A stretch of 64,000 bases of DNA from Dictyostelium firmibasis. Lineage: Eukaryota > Evosea > Eumycetozoa > Dictyosteliales > Dictyosteliaceae. Numbering within the stretch: the stretch's first letter is position 1; every line of letters starts with the position of its first letter. A program made the translations under genes and the position numbers. The stretch spans positions 3,755,001 to 3,819,000 of the forward strand of contig CM069766.1 in NCBI GenBank assembly GCA_036169595.1. Direction: 5' to 3'. The notes beneath the pieces are model-generated. The model saw only the letters and a program-made list of their open reading frames with translations. It had not been told where the DNA came from and made no database searches. Shown in pieces: positions 1 through 13,962 of this stretch.

Positions 1-122
<122 letters not shown>

Positions 123-165
123 TAATACTAATTATACTAATTAAACATATTTTTTTCAAAAAAAG

Positions 166-1917
166 TTAAATGAACAACATGATCCAGAAGATAAAAACCA
201 TATTTTAAGATTATTAGATTCATTTATACACAAGATGCATTTATGTATTGTTTTTGAATTACTTAGTGTTAATCTATTCGAATTAATTAAACAAAACAAT
301 TTTCGAGGACTTTCAACCAATTTAATTAAAGTGTTTTTAATTCAAATATTGGATGCATTGATAGTTTTAGCAAATGCAAATATAATTCACTGCGATTTAA
401 AACCAGAAAACATTTTATTACAAAAGTATTTTATATAATAGTTTTTTTGTATATTTTAAAATACCCTTACTAATTAATAAATTAATAGTGTTAATTCACC
501 AGCAATTAAAATTATAGATTTTGGATCAGCATGTTATGAAAGTTCTACACTTTATACATATATACAATCAAGACATTATAGATCACCAGAGGTATTGGTT
601 GGAACAGGATATTGTGCATCGATTGACATGTGGTCATTAGGTTGTATATCGGCAGAGTTGTTTTTAGGGTTGCCATTATTCCCTGGTAATTCAGAGTATA
701 ACCAAATTTCAAGAATAGTTGAGATGCGTGGTATATTCCCAACAGATATATTGGACAAAGGAAAGAGTAGCAATAGATATTTTCACAGACACATCAGTAA
801 TACCGATGAAAACAATGGTAAGCCCTATTACTATGCATTAAAATCAGAAGAGGACTATCAAAGAGATTCAAAAACAACTCTTCTCCCATCAAAAAAATAT
901 TTTAATTATAAAACTTTACCTGAAATTATACAAAATTACGGTTTTAAAAGAAGTATGTCACCTCAAGATATTGAAAAAGGTAATATACGATGGTTTTTAT
1001 TATTTATTTGATTATTCATTAATGAATTCCATTATATTAATTTTTTTATAATTTTTTAGAGAAACAACATAGAATAGTATTTACAGATTTTATAAATGGT
1101 TTATTACAATTAGATCCAAATGAGAGATGGTCACCAATGCAGGCAAAAGAGCATCCATTTATAACGGGTCAACCTTTTAATGGACCATTTATTCCCGATC
1201 CATCAAAGAAACGACACTTTACTTACAGTCAACCAAAACAAATACCACAACATCCAATGTTAAATGGAAATCAACTTTTAAATCAGCAACAACTTTTTCA
1301 ACAATTACAGCAACAACATAATCAATTTCAACAACAATCACAACACATACAGATTCAACCACTTCAACTATTCAATACTCCTTACACATCGACAAATAAT
1401 ACACCAAATCTAAGTAGTAGTAACAGTGGCAATAGCTTAAATAATTTAAAAAAATTAAATTTACCACCTTTCAAACAACAGCAACAACAACAGTTTTCAA
1501 CATCACAAAATTCAGATTCATTTAATTTTCCGAATGAATCTTTTTCACCAAGAGGCATATATATCCCATCATCTGCTTCTTCAAATATACCACAACAACA
1601 ACCTAATATTAATATAAATAATAACCAAAATGGGGTTGGATCTCAAGTTTCTCAATTGGCACTTGGTCAAAGTCCATCATTATTCGGTACACCAACTAAT
1701 ATTTATCCACCATACAGTTCGATGTACAATAATTCCCCAGTTGCAACACCCAACTCACTTTCATTTTATGGTTCTTCATGGGGTTCCGACAGCAGCAGTA
1801 TTTCACTAAATCCCTCAACACCAACCCAAAAACAAATGTTTCAACAGCAACAATATAATAATAATAGCAATAATAATAGTAATAATAATAATAGCAATAA
1901 TAATAGTAATAATAATA

Positions 1918-2001
<84 letters not shown>

Positions 2002-2358
2002 GTAGTAGTAATAATGTTAATAGAAGGAATAGAAGTAAGAGTGATATTCCATCTGATTCATTTACTAGTTCGGAGGGAATGGAACTACCATTTAATTTAT
2101 ATCAACAACAACAACAACACCACCAACAACAATTACAATATCAACAACAGCAACAACAACAACAACAGTTTCAATCATTCCAAGACTTTAATATCGAAGG
2201 GGGTGAAAAACCACCCATATATCCAAACTCACCTCACAGAAAAAGATCTCATTCAGGTTTTCTCGATCAAAATCAAAATGGTTTTAACTCACAACAAACA
2301 AATAATACACAACAACAACAACAGCAACAGCAGCAACAACAACAACAACAACAACAGC

Positions 2359-2389
<31 letters not shown>

Positions 2390-2659
2390 GCAACAACAAT
2401 CACAGCATCCATCATTTTTCTCAACAAGAATGCATTTGGATCATTACAATGGGAGTAGATATAGATCACAGAGTTATGGAGATCAACAATTTCAACAACA
2501 GCAATATAAACAACAACAAAAGAATCTACACCACCAACAACAACAACAGCAACAGCAAAGATTTATGCAAGTTGGATCGCCACCAACTTCTCATTTATCA
2601 CCTCCGATACCCCAATCACCTTTAATGATGTCACAACCTCCACATCAATCATATATCCT

Positions 2660-2748
<89 letters not shown>

Positions 2749-3707
2749 CACAATCAACTCCATTTACACCCCAAATGATATCACAAGAACCAATAAGTCC
2801 AGCATTGATGGGTGATGCATCATCCATATGGAATCCCTCACCGACCGAGGAATTATTATTTACAATCGATTTACCAAATCAACAAAATAATACACCACAC
2901 CTAACACCATCAAATTCGAGCACTAATCTTTTGGGTAAATCTGCGTCATCACCATTAAAGAATTCAACCGGTGGTGCGATACCACCAACACCAACCATTC
3001 CCATTAATATGGAAGAAATTAACAATGGGTTCTCCAAATTTCATTTCAACGATCAACCTAGTTGGAATAGTAATGGAAATAATCCTTGGATGATACAACA
3101 ACAAAGTTATGGGGGCAATAGTGAATCAATGTATAATGATGATTTAATTGGTTTCAGTCCTTATAATTATGTAAATGATTATAGAGTACAATTGTCAAAT
3201 AAACAATCACCACCTTCTAAATCATTTTATGGAGGAAATAACAATAACAATAGACCAACAAACCAAAATTTTTCAAGTTCATTACTCCCACCACAACAAC
3301 AAAATGTAATATTTCCTCAAAATTCGCCACCCTCTTCATATAATAGCAGCAATAGTTTAAGTAAATCTGGTGGAAATACTGTAAAGAATAATAGTAATAC
3401 AGGAGGCAGACCCAGAGGTGATTCAATGAAACAACGATTCAATAGTACCAATAATTTATTAAGTGGCAATGGTTATCAGCAACAACAACAACAACACAAA
3501 AAAGAAACTCCTTCTCTCATGATGTCACCACCTATGAATGGTTTAAAAACCAGTTCAGAGATTGGCATACCATCTGAAGATATTAGATACCAATATCAAC
3601 AACAACAATTCCAACAACAATCACAAATTCAACAACAACAAATTCAGCAACAAGCTCCACCTCAAAATAGAAAACAAGTTGTTATTGGTTCATATAGAGA
3701 GACATAG
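166..3707 (+). CDS. yakA: YAK/DYRK-family protein kinase, 3' part (YakA-like)
   Basis: Partial gene; the 5' exons lie left of the window. Exons 166-425, 489-979 and 1060-3707 keep phase and give about 1131 residues. The kinase part begins inside the N-lobe. It has the YAK/DYRK catalytic loop HCDLKPEN (around 390-413), the DFG motif as DFGSACYE (about 518-540), and a Tyr-x-Tyr activation loop [14 protein letters not shown] (about 553-594), the site autophosphorylated in DYRKs. Next come the subdomain IX motif DMWSLG and a C-lobe end near HPFITG (1145-1165). The remaining 850 residues are a low-complexity tail with a 50-residue-class Asn tract (1851-2003) and several Gln tracts (2308-2398, 2659-2746). 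Known family role: YakA controls the growth-to-development switch and stress arrest upstream of PKA in Dictyostelium. The symbol rests on family, tail composition and overall size and could be another DYRK. Intron 1 upstream carries the TAA array. Confidence 0.85.
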
Positions 3708-4159
3708 TTTATTATTAAAAATATATACAATAATAAATTATAATTTGAAATGCTGATCATTCTATGATCTACAACCATTTTTTTATTTTTTTTTTATTTT
3801 TTTTTTTATTAAAATAAAATGTTAATAAAAAAAACTAAAGATTTTTTTTTTTTTCTGTGGATATTTCTTTTTATTCTTTCCATTCCAAAATATCTTAAAA
3901 ATATCTTTTTAATTCCTTGATTGATGTTTTCATGATAAATTTTTTTTTTTTCTTAATTTATATTTTTTTTTTTTTATTTTTCTATTTTTTTTGTTTTTAT
4001 TTTTTTTATTTTTTTATTTTTTTTTTTTATAAATTAGATCCAGTTTGTACATTTTTTATTTTTTATATTTTTTTATTTTTTCTTTTTATTTTTTATTGTT
4101 TTAGATTCATGGCCACTTAAAGAATTATAAACAAAAAAAAAAAAAAATATAAATAAAGA
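3708..4159. other. intergenic, T-rich
   Basis: Short intergenic stretch between the kinase stop and the next start on the same strand. It consists mainly of T-runs, followed by an A-run just before the ATG at 4160, as is usual for promoters here. No other feature is seen. Confidence 0.7.
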
Positions 4160-7100
4160 ATGTCTTTCATTCAAAAACAATTATTATTTATAGTCATTTT
4201 TTCCTTTATTTCATTGGTTTTTTCCCTACTACCGACAGACCAAAGTATTTATTTTCTAAAAAAAAAAAAATATAAAAATAAAATTAGAAACACAATTAAT
4301 ATTAAAAAAAATACTAAAAATAAAATTAAAACTAATGCTGATAAAAAAAGAAAGATCAATCGATATTTTGTTAATTAGATATAATTTACAACCAATTTCA
4401 AATGATAACTACTGTGGATTACCTGATTTTTTTCAATGCGATATTTCAAACAGCACAATTAATAAAATGTAAGTTTTTTTTTTTTTAATATTTTTTTTTG
4501 ATCATCGTCATTAACCTTTTTTATTTAATAGAAATTTAATCGGAGACTCAAGTAATAAGGTAATATTCCCAAATCAGACTATAGATAAATTTATCGATTT
4601 AAAAGAAATTTCAATTAAAAATTCAATTATTTCAAATTTATTTTTTGAAGAATACTTCTATAATCTAAAAAAAATAGATTTAGATAATTGTTCAATTCTA
4701 AAGTTCCCATTATTTTTTCAAGATGTTACTACATTATATATGAATGATATCGAGTTTTTGGGTGATATTTATCTTAGTTCATTTCGAAAATTACACTTTT
4801 TGTATGTATTATATAAATATTTATTATTATTTTACAACAAAAAAAGTATTAATAATATTTTTAGTAAATTAACATATTCATCAGGTGAAAAAATGAGCAA
4901 TTATCAGTTTTTAACTTCAGATGAAAATAATGGTACTTTTATTTTTGAAGAATTTGTTTTAACTGTAAATAATATAGTTTATTACCCAGTCTATACATAT
5001 TCTAAATTGTTAGTATTTGATTTTACAATTTTTCTTAAAAAAATTATTCATTTTATATTAAGAATTTTTTATTTCAATTGTTTTTTTATGTTAGAACATT
5101 AATTTTAGGCAAATACTTTGATCAAGAAAGTTTTAATCAAATAAGAAACACAACAATATTCGAGTTAAAAATTGTTGATGTTGGCTATTTTAATAAACAA
5201 ATTACAATACCTTTTTTTACAGAACCAATATCAAGAATAAAATCAGTCTATTTGCAAGCCCTTCAATTCAATACACTTGATAATGAATTCATGAATTTTA
5301 ATGGTACAGTGGTAAGTGGTTTGTAAGTATTTAATTTGATTGTGCCATAAAACCGTTCAAAAAAAAAAACTATAATAATTATAACCAACTAATATTTTTC
5401 TAAATTTTAATTAGAGTAATAAATAACTGTTCTGGTATATTAAATTCAATGAATGATTTAAAGATTTTTATAGGCCCAATTAAATATTTGTAAATATTTT
5501 TTTTGATAAATAAAATTATTTTTTCTTTAATTAATAATTATTACTTTACATATAGAACTATCAATTATTCAAATTTGAAGAAAATTCCTTTTTTTTATAA
5601 AGATTTGTACTCAATTAACTTATCGAATAATCAAATATCTGGAGTATTACCAGATTTAAAAGAACCAGAAACAATTGACCAAGTAGTTGATTTGGACATG
5701 TCAAATAATTTTATAAATGGAACGATACCACCAAACTATTGTTTTCACGATTTTATTTTAACTAATAATAATATGGTTGGTGATATCCCAATGTGTATTG
5801 TATGTAATTTGAATGATTCATTCACTAGAAAAAGAATTGATGGAAATAATTTTAAAAATTATATCAGTGGCTCTACGAACGGTTTCCCCCCATGTTCCGG
5901 TGTGTCATTTACATCGAATCCGATTTATTCATCTGGAAGTGGTATTCTTTTAATTTATGGGAAAAATTTTGGTTGGCAACCAAAAAACTCTTCACAACAA
6001 ACAATAGATTCCACCCCAGATTTAAAAATAACAGTGAATGTTCCCAATAAAGTTCTTAATGCATTTGGTTATTCAAATGCAATATGGGAACAACTAGTTA
6101 TAACTAATTTCACATCGAATCTTCATTTCAAAATTCCAAATATAAATACAACCTTAAAAATTGATATTTTACCACCTACTGTCAACTTTGTTCTGGTTAA
6201 TCCTTATGCAAATTTAGGGTATCAATTTTACATTTTAGGCTATGGGACTTCAACATTTGGTTACTATTCAAATGTAACATTTGATAATTATGAATGCATT
6301 ATTATTTCTTTGGCCACAGGTTCCATAAAATGTGTCGTTTATCAACCCCAAATGCCAGAAAAAACATATAAAATTACCATATTTAACAATCAAACCAAAT
6401 TAACCGGTACATCTCTATATAAACTTGAAAGATTATATCCCTTTATCATCTCTGTTAACCCTTCAACTGAAAAAGGTGGACTTATTTCACTTTATGGTAG
6501 TTTTGGACCAAATGTAACATTTGTATCTGTAATTATTGGAGACCAAACATGTCAAAATGTTACTTTTGATTCATCATTAATTCAATGTACCATTGGACCT
6601 GGAACTGGGGTTCATTCAGTTTATATTAAAGTCAATGATGTTAATTGGATCGGAAATAATCTATTCACCTTTTTAGTAAAGGATCCTGGGTGTCCTGGAG
6701 ATAATAAACAATGCAATGGAAACGGTGATTGTATTTCTGGAATATGTTTTTGTTATAAGGGTTTTGGTGGTATAAAGTGTTCAAATGGTATGTAAAAAGT
6801 GTTAATTAATTATTATTAAAGTATAAAGCAAAATAATATTGATTTTTTTTACTTTATTTAGTATTGGAGACCCAAGTTGACGTAAAAAAGAATGATACTT
6901 TAACAGAGATGATAAAGAATGGCTATTCATTTGGTTTTTCAATTAAGGATATTAGAGAGATCGATTTTACAGGTAAAGTTGTAAGGCAACACAATTTCAC
7001 AAAATGGGAACTATCATCAGATTCAACAATACAAAAATGGACCTACATAAATAAATATAAAAATTCAATCATTTCATACACAATTGAAAACATCATAGGT

Positions 7101-7706
7101 AAAACAAAGAATTATTCATTTGCTGGTGAAACGATTACTCTCCAACCAGGTTCTTTAAAATTATCAGCGAATATATCAAATTGGGAATATTTAGGATCAT
7201 TAAATACATTACAACTCCAGATTGAATCTTCTGTTAAAGCCCAAGAGAAAAATGAATGCGAGCAAAAATCTGATATCCAATCAACTAATAATGGTGCCTC
7301 TTTAAACTATATAACCATTCAAAAAGATAAAAATGTATTTAGTGGCAGATTCATTGACAAAGTTGTTTCAGATGGTAGACCCACCTTTTCAAGAGTTTCA
7401 ATTTCAGAACTAACCCAAGACTCAATTACAGTTTCATTATCATTACCCTATTGTAAAGAATGTTTAATAGATCCTGACTTCTCTGTGATGATAAATCCTG
7501 ACTCAACATCTTATAATTCGTGTAATGGTGATCAAAAATCAAGATTAAAATGGATTATACCAGTTAGTGTTGTTGTAGGTTTATTAGGTTTATTTGGTAT
7601 TTTTGCACTCGTTTTCTTTTTAGCGCGTGATCGTATTTATATCTCTAAAAAAGGTGGAATTATTTTGTTAAAAAGAACAAAAAAAATTGTAAAAATAAAT
7701 GAGTAG
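4160..7706 (+). CDS. ComC-like LRR/TIG/EGF single-pass membrane protein
   Basis: Eight exons keep phase: 4160-4244, 4351-4468, 4532-4801, 4865-5008, 5095-5322, 5415-5489, 5556-6787 and 6862-7706, giving 998 aa. The acceptor of exon 2 is the least certain. A signal peptide (residues 1-22) is followed by a Cys-containing N-terminal cap and leucine-rich-repeat-like segments, the clearest being SINLSNNQISG near residue 320. Two IPT/TIG-type beta domains (about 415-500 and 600-680) and one EGF-like module with six Cys (about 685-715) follow. Then comes the domain shared with the Dictyostelium ComC family (about 720-940), one transmembrane helix (about 948-972) and a short basic tail. The protein should sit at the cell surface. 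The large family to which it belongs is linked to cell-cell recognition or cell-type communication, but no function for this member can be read from sequence. Confidence 0.85.
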
Positions 7707-7906
7707 TTAAAAAATAAAAACCAAATAAAAAAAAAAATTTTTATAAAAAATCATTTGATAACTTGTAAATTTATAAATGTAATTATTTTAAATGTATTTA
7801 TAATTATTTTTTTTTTTTTAATTAATTCGTTTATTTATTGATTTTTTTCTTTTATTATCATTTTTATAATTATCATTTTCCATAAATATTCATCCAATTA
7901 TTTTTT

Positions 7907-9865
7907 TTACATTTCATAACCTAAAAACACATCCCAAGTCATTTGATTATTACAAACAGAAGAAATATCCGTTAAAAGAGCTTTAAATTTTGATTGATTT
8001 GTGAGTAACAAGAGTTTTGAAAGTCTTTCTCTTTCAAGGAAAGAAGTATCAATGGGTAACCAAGTAGATTGAATAAAGCATTCCAATAAAATTTTTTGAT
8101 GATCTATTGATGAATATTTAGAAACTAATAAAAAAATAATAAAAAACAATAAAAAATAGAGAAAAAAAACATTAGTAAACATTAAAAAAATAATAATAAT
8201 AATAATATATAATAATAATAATTACTCCAACGGTATAAAAATAAAGAAATTTGATTAATTAACTCTCTACTTTGATCATTGACCAATGCTTTGAAAGTAT
8301 TTGTTATTATTCTAGCGCTATAATTTTGAAGTAAAGATTCGTGAGGATTCATTACAATAAATAATTGATTTAGGAAATCGAGAATACTCTTTATAGACTC
8401 ATTTTCCATATTTAATAAAAATTCTATTGATAAATCTATTACTTGAATTAAATTTGGTGATGAATTAAATGCAATTGGACATTTTTCGAGTGTCTTTAAT
8501 AATGTTTTATAAATTCTTGTTATAGTTGGTATACTTGAACTACCATCTTAAATAAAATAAAAGAATAAAATTAATAAAAAGAAAAATTAAAAATTAAAAA
8601 AATATGGAAAAAAAAAAAAAAATCAATCTTACTTTCTATTAAAATCGGTAGAGATCTATTAATTAAAGTTCCAATTAAATTTATGAAATGATTTTGATAA
8701 TTTTGATCTTTACCAAAAAAGTCAATTAAAAGATCAATCACTTGATAAATTGATGAACCAATAGTTTTAAATTGATTAATTATTGATAATAATAACTGGA
8801 ATATATTATCTAAAAATGTGAATTGTTTCTCTAACTCCATAACAATCTTCCAAAATACCAACCATAATTGTTCCAGTAATAAAACATCGAAATTCAATAC
8901 TGCTAAATGATTAATCTCTTCTAAAATTCCCCAAATTGATATTATAAATTCCTTAAATAATAAATTTGAATCTTCTGGGAAACTATATAAAAAAATAAAA
9001 TAAAAATAAAGTTAATACTTAAAAATTAATCAAAAAAAGGAAAAAAAAAAAATCTTACTTTAAAGTTGATTCTAAAATTGATAAATGATTTATAAGCAAT
9101 AGACTCTTTTCTTGATAATTATCATTTGGTAATAATACTAATTGTTTTAATGAATTTGAAATTGGATTTACCAATCTTTGTAAATAAGGTGGAACCTTTT
9201 CTGAGGACATTTGATCTAATAACTTTAAAATTGAATCTATATATGTTTTCTGTTCTTCTACAGTTAAAATACCACTAATAGGTTCAACTGATTTAAATAC
9301 GCTATCAACTTTTTTATATAATCTATCTCCAAATTTATCTGCAAAACTTGATAACATTTTCACTAAAAAATTTTTTTTTTAATTATATTTTTTTACTTGG
9401 TGTTAGAGATTTACAATAAGATGAATAAGAAAAAAAAAAAAACTTACAAGTTGGTAATCTAACTTCTTCATGTTGAATTAAATTTAAAATATAATTAAAA
9501 GATGGTGTTAATAAATCGGACTCAGAGATGAACTCACCATAATCTTCTAATAGATATAAGATCGTTAAGGATAAAGTTGAATGATAAGGAAGCTGAATTG
9601 AATATGTTAATATCCATTTTGCTTTATTTGGGTCATCATCCTCGATAACATTTGAACAAACACATCTAAATACATAATAAACAACTTCAAATGATTGCCA
9701 TGATTTACATTGGCTCTTCAATAGATTTTGTGTATACTCTATAAATTGATCTGCTCCAATCATTTCAAAACATGATACAATTATATCACAAACATTATTT
9801 CTATAATTTGAAACATCATCTACTAATTCACTATCTAAATAAATTAAAATAATAATAAGGTTAAT

Positions 9866-9908
<43 letters not shown>

Positions 9909-11649
9909 AAAAAATAGTATTATTATTATAATTACATACTTGGTTTAACTTTATCGATATTTGAAGGATAAGAAGATCTTTCTAATAAAAGTTGAAGTAA
10001 TTTTGCATATAATTTTTGAAATGGTTCACCTGAAGCTAAAGGATCCAAAAGTGATGCATATTCACTATGCAATGACCAAGCATCAAATGTTATCTCTGAA
10101 ATCTCTTTATTTGGATGTGAACAAAGTTCTAATAAAAATGTCAAACATTGTTGAACCTCTAAAATATTTACATCTAACATAATTGGTGCATAACATTCAA
10201 CTATTTGTGATAATACATCTGCAAAAGCTCTACAAATAAATAAATTATCATCTGATAATAATAAGAAATAAAAATAAAAATAAAAAAATTGCTATTAATA
10301 AAAACATAAATAATAAGAAATAATAATTAACTACTTACTTCGAATTGATTCTTCATATATTGGTTTTAATTCCATTAATACTTTGATGGTTGGTGCAATT
10401 AAATGTTGAAAATTTGCTTGATCTGGAGTTTGATTATTTTGTGCTGGACGTGCATTGGTTGAAATTAAAGAAATATATGTATGGAAATTAATTAAATCAC
10501 CAATTAAACTTAAACACTCTACGATAGTCTCCTGATTATTTATAATCTTAAATATGTTATTTAGTAAATTTGTTTTCATTAAAACTCTAAAAAATATTAA
10601 AAATAAAATAAAATTTTGAATTATGATTAATATTTCCCAATTTAGATGATTATTATATATAAGACAATAAAAATAGTAAAAAAAAAGGATGGATGGATAA
10701 ATAAATAAATAAAAAAACTTACTTTGAATTTGAAAATCTAATCCAATGTCTTACACACTTTAATAATAATATGTTGAATTGACTTGAAATGTTTAAAGAT
10801 AAAAAGTTTGAAATTGTATTAATCACATCTTCAGAATGTCTATAAAAGTCGTCTTTGATTGCTGTTCTTCTAGAGTTTGATAAGATAACAGTTTCAAACT
10901 CTAATGGTAATAAACATAATATATCCAATGAACTCTTTTTAATTGATTCTGATGATTCACTACTATTTAATAATTTTAACATATCACCTATACAATGCTC
11001 CCACAATCTTGGTAAACTGTGAATCACTTTTTTTTTTTTTTTTTTTTTTTTTCGATTAGTTTATTGATAAAAATAAAATACTCACAAATTATATATACTT
11101 ATAAAGAGAAAGGGAGAGAAAGTACTTACTAACAGCAGATAAACAAGAACAAATTTTTGAAGTGAAAACTGGATTAATTTGATCTTTTTCAGAAAGAAAA
11201 CGAGAATAAATTAAATTTTTAATATTTAATCTAAATTCATCACTCCATTTTGATTCCCATTCGCTGTGAATTTTACTATATAATGTTTGAACACCAAAGA
11301 ATTGTGAAAAGAATGGTTGATTACTCTTTATTAACTCTAAACAAATTGGTACTATATTTGGATGGTTTTGAAATTCCAATAACCATTTATTAGCTTCGTT
11401 TTGTAAATTATTATCATGGTGGGTAAATAATGTTTGTAATACTTTTTCGATTTGTTCAATACTTGGCGTAACTGTCACATTGTTATTTCCACTATTACTA
11501 TTATTATTATTGTTTTTATTATTATTATTATTATTACTATTATTATTACTATTTGATTGTTGAGATGGTGATGATGGTGTTGATACTATTACATTATTAT
11601 TACTGTTTGTAGATGATGTTGATTCATTTGATATTTTTAGTGTGCTCAT
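7907..11649 (-). CDS. importin-13/transportin-3-type nuclear transport receptor
   Basis: Nine exons on the minus strand keep phase: 11649-11130, 11026-10723, 10586-10339, 10227-9940, 9834-9448, 9362-9059, 8982-8633, 8546-8226 and 8124-7907. They give 979 aa, close to human IPO13 (963) and TNPO3 (923). The start MSTLK follows a long A-run; an in-frame upstream ATG in Lys/Asn-rich sequence is less likely. After a Ser/Asn-rich leader (1-60) comes the importin-beta N-terminal fold with the FFGVQTLYSKI segment (RanGTP-binding region), then HEAT repeats throughout. Family landmarks include a LPLEFE segment plus an R-R-T motif in exon 2 and the YRNNVCDI segment in exon 5. IPO13/TNPO3 proteins carry SR proteins, UBC9 or other cargo across nuclear pores. 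Whether this is the IPO13 or TNPO3 orthologue cannot be settled by eye. It is convergent with the ComC-like gene, 200 bp away. Confidence 0.85.
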
Positions 11650-11795
11650 TTTTTTTTTTTGTTTTTTTTGTTTTTTTGTATTTTTTCTTGTTATATTTTT
11701 TTTTTTTTTTTTCCAATAAGTCAAAAATACATATAAAAATTGCTTATTACATTTGGTGTGGGTTAGGTTTTTTTTTTAATTATTTGAAAAAAATG

Positions 11796-11834
<39 letters not shown>

Positions 11835-12347
11835 GAATTGTGAATAAAAATCTGGTAGGGTTGGTTTGATATTTTTAATTATTTTGAAATAAAAAAAAAA
11901 AAAAAAAAAAATAAATAAAAATAAAAATAAAAAACAAATGTCTATTTCGGAAGATATTTTCAGACTGATCGGGGAAGAATTTTTCTATCTCTTTACTCTC
12001 TCTCAACTTTTTTTTTTTTTTCTTTATTATTATTATTATTATTATTTTTTTTTTTTTTTTTCGGTCGGCAAATCTATATTTATTTTAAATAAAAATTAAT
12101 CAAATAAAATGAAATTAATCAAAGGAAGGGAATAGGATTTCAAATGAAGTGAGAGGAATGATTTTATTTTATTTTTTTTTTTTTTTTATTTTATACTTTT
12201 TATTTATAAACAAATTAAAACATTTTTATTTTTTTTTTTATCAATTCATTTAATAATTAGTTTTATTTGATTAGGACTTTGAATTTTCTTTTTATTTTTT
12301 AAATATTTAATATATATTTATTTTTTTATTTTTATTTCTTATATTAT

Positions 12348-12384
<37 letters not shown>

Positions 12385-12755
12385 AAGAAAATAATTACAA
12401 AAATAATTATTAGTTTGTTAGTTTTTTCTTTTTTTTTTTTTTTTTTGATTTTTTTTTTTTTTTTTTAATTTTTTTTTTTTTTTTTTTTTCTGAAACTTTT
12501 TTTTTGATTTTTTTTTTTTTGATTTTTTTTTTTTTTTTTTCCACACAAAAACAATTTTTAACTGTATTAATATTCTAATCCCCACACCCCAATAAATTGT
12601 ACTTTTAATCATAATAATTTATCTATTTATTTATTTATTTATTATTTTAAAACATTAAATATCAATAAATTTGAAAAAACCAAAAAAAAAAAAAAAACCA
12701 AAAAAAAAAAATCAAAAAAATCAAAAAAAACTTAAGAAAGAAATAAAATTAAAAA
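11650..12755. promoter_or_regulatory. divergent promoter region, importin-13-like / MOB
   Basis: The two flanking genes are transcribed away from each other, so both promoters should lie here. The stretch is nearly all A/T homopolymers. A patch at about 11940-12005 is less biased, with the words TTTCGGAAGATATTTTC and GATCGGGGAAG, and could hold regulatory sites. No coding potential is seen. Confidence 0.5.
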
Positions 12756-13110
12756 ATGACATTATTTTCAAGTTTATTATCAAGAGTTAGCAAAGATGGT
12801 AAAGAAAGTATTAGAGGAAATTATAAACCAAAGAAACATCCACGTGGATCATCACGTCACACAATGAGAAAATCTTTAAAAAAGAATTTAGCAGGTGGTA
12901 CAGTCTTAAAAGAATCTGTTAAATGTCCAGATGGTGAAGATGAAAATGAATGGATTGCTGTAAATACAATTGAAATTTTCAATACTATGAATATGTGTTA
13001 TTCTTTCATTCAAGGTTTTTGTACAGAAGCCTCTTGTCCTCAAATGACTGGTGCAAAGTATGTTTTTAAAAAAAATTCATTGTTATACATTTCCTAAAAA
13101 TTCAAAGAAT

Positions 13111-13145
<35 letters not shown>

Positions 13146-13378
13146 TTAATACCAAAATTTTATTTTATTCTATAGAGCAACATATTTATGGACTGATGGT
13201 AAAGGTAAACCACAAGAATTATCAGCACCACAATATATTGATAATTTGGTTAATTGGATTAGTGAGCAAATTGATAATCCAGAAATTTTCCCAGTTGATG
13301 ATTCCGATTTCCCAAAGAATTATCGTCCAGCTGTAATTAAAATTATTAGTAGAGTACTTCGGTGAGTATTAGTTAAAT

Positions 13379-13417
<39 letters not shown>

Positions 13418-13621
13418 GGTGGAATTTTACTTACATTTCCATTAAAATTTTATAGTGTCTATGCTCACATTTATCACGCACATTGGGAACATATCCAAAA
13501 ATTGGATTGTTATCAACATACCAATACTTCACTTAAACATCTTCAATACTTTGCAGAACATTTTAGTTTAATTGGTGAAAAAGATTTAGCCGTTATGAAA
13601 CATGTATTTGATACTTTATAA
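12756..13621 (+). CDS. MOB1-family kinase activator
   Basis: Three exons (12756-13057, 13176-13361, 13456-13621) give 217 aa, the usual MOB1 length. The zinc-site residues of the family are present: Cys pair in FCTEASCPQM (about 86-92) and His pair in VYAHIYHAHW (about 165-173). The NTLY-like segment NTSLKHLQYFAEHFSLI near the C-terminus is also typical. MOB1 proteins bind and activate NDR/LATS kinases of the Hippo/mitotic-exit pathway and affect cytokinesis and morphology. Dictyostelium has several MOB genes (mobA-mobC in my memory) and I cannot say which this is. The ATG is preceded by an A-run and no upstream in-frame ATG is near. Confidence 0.92.
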
Positions 13622-13962
13622 ACAAAAAAGTAAAAAAAAAAAAAAAATTAATTAGTTTGTAGCAAAAAAAAAAAAAAAAAAAAAGAAAAGATTAAAAGAA
13701 AAAGCATATATGTAAAAGTAATAATAATAATAATAACAAAAACAACACAAAATATATAAAAAATAAATCAAATAAACTATTGAATAAAATTTTTTTTTTT
13801 AAATAAAAAAAAAAAAAAAAAGAAAACATTAAATGATTAATTACATTATGTATATTTTATGTGTATTTTACTTTTTTATTATTTTTTTTTTTTTGTAATG
13901 GTATTGTTAAAAATATTAATATATATAAATTTTTTTTTTTCTCATGGTTTTTTTTTTTTTTT
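13622..13962. other. intergenic between convergent genes
   Basis: A- and T-runs with AATAAA-like words serving as 3' ends for the MOB gene (+) and the PRPP-synthetase-like gene (-). Nothing else is seen. Confidence 0.6.

Noticed and set aside
4160-4378. A 72-residue frame at the start of the ComC-like gene as a separate gene
   Set aside because: Its first 28 codons are the signal-peptide exon; the rest is a Lys/Asn run from the intron.
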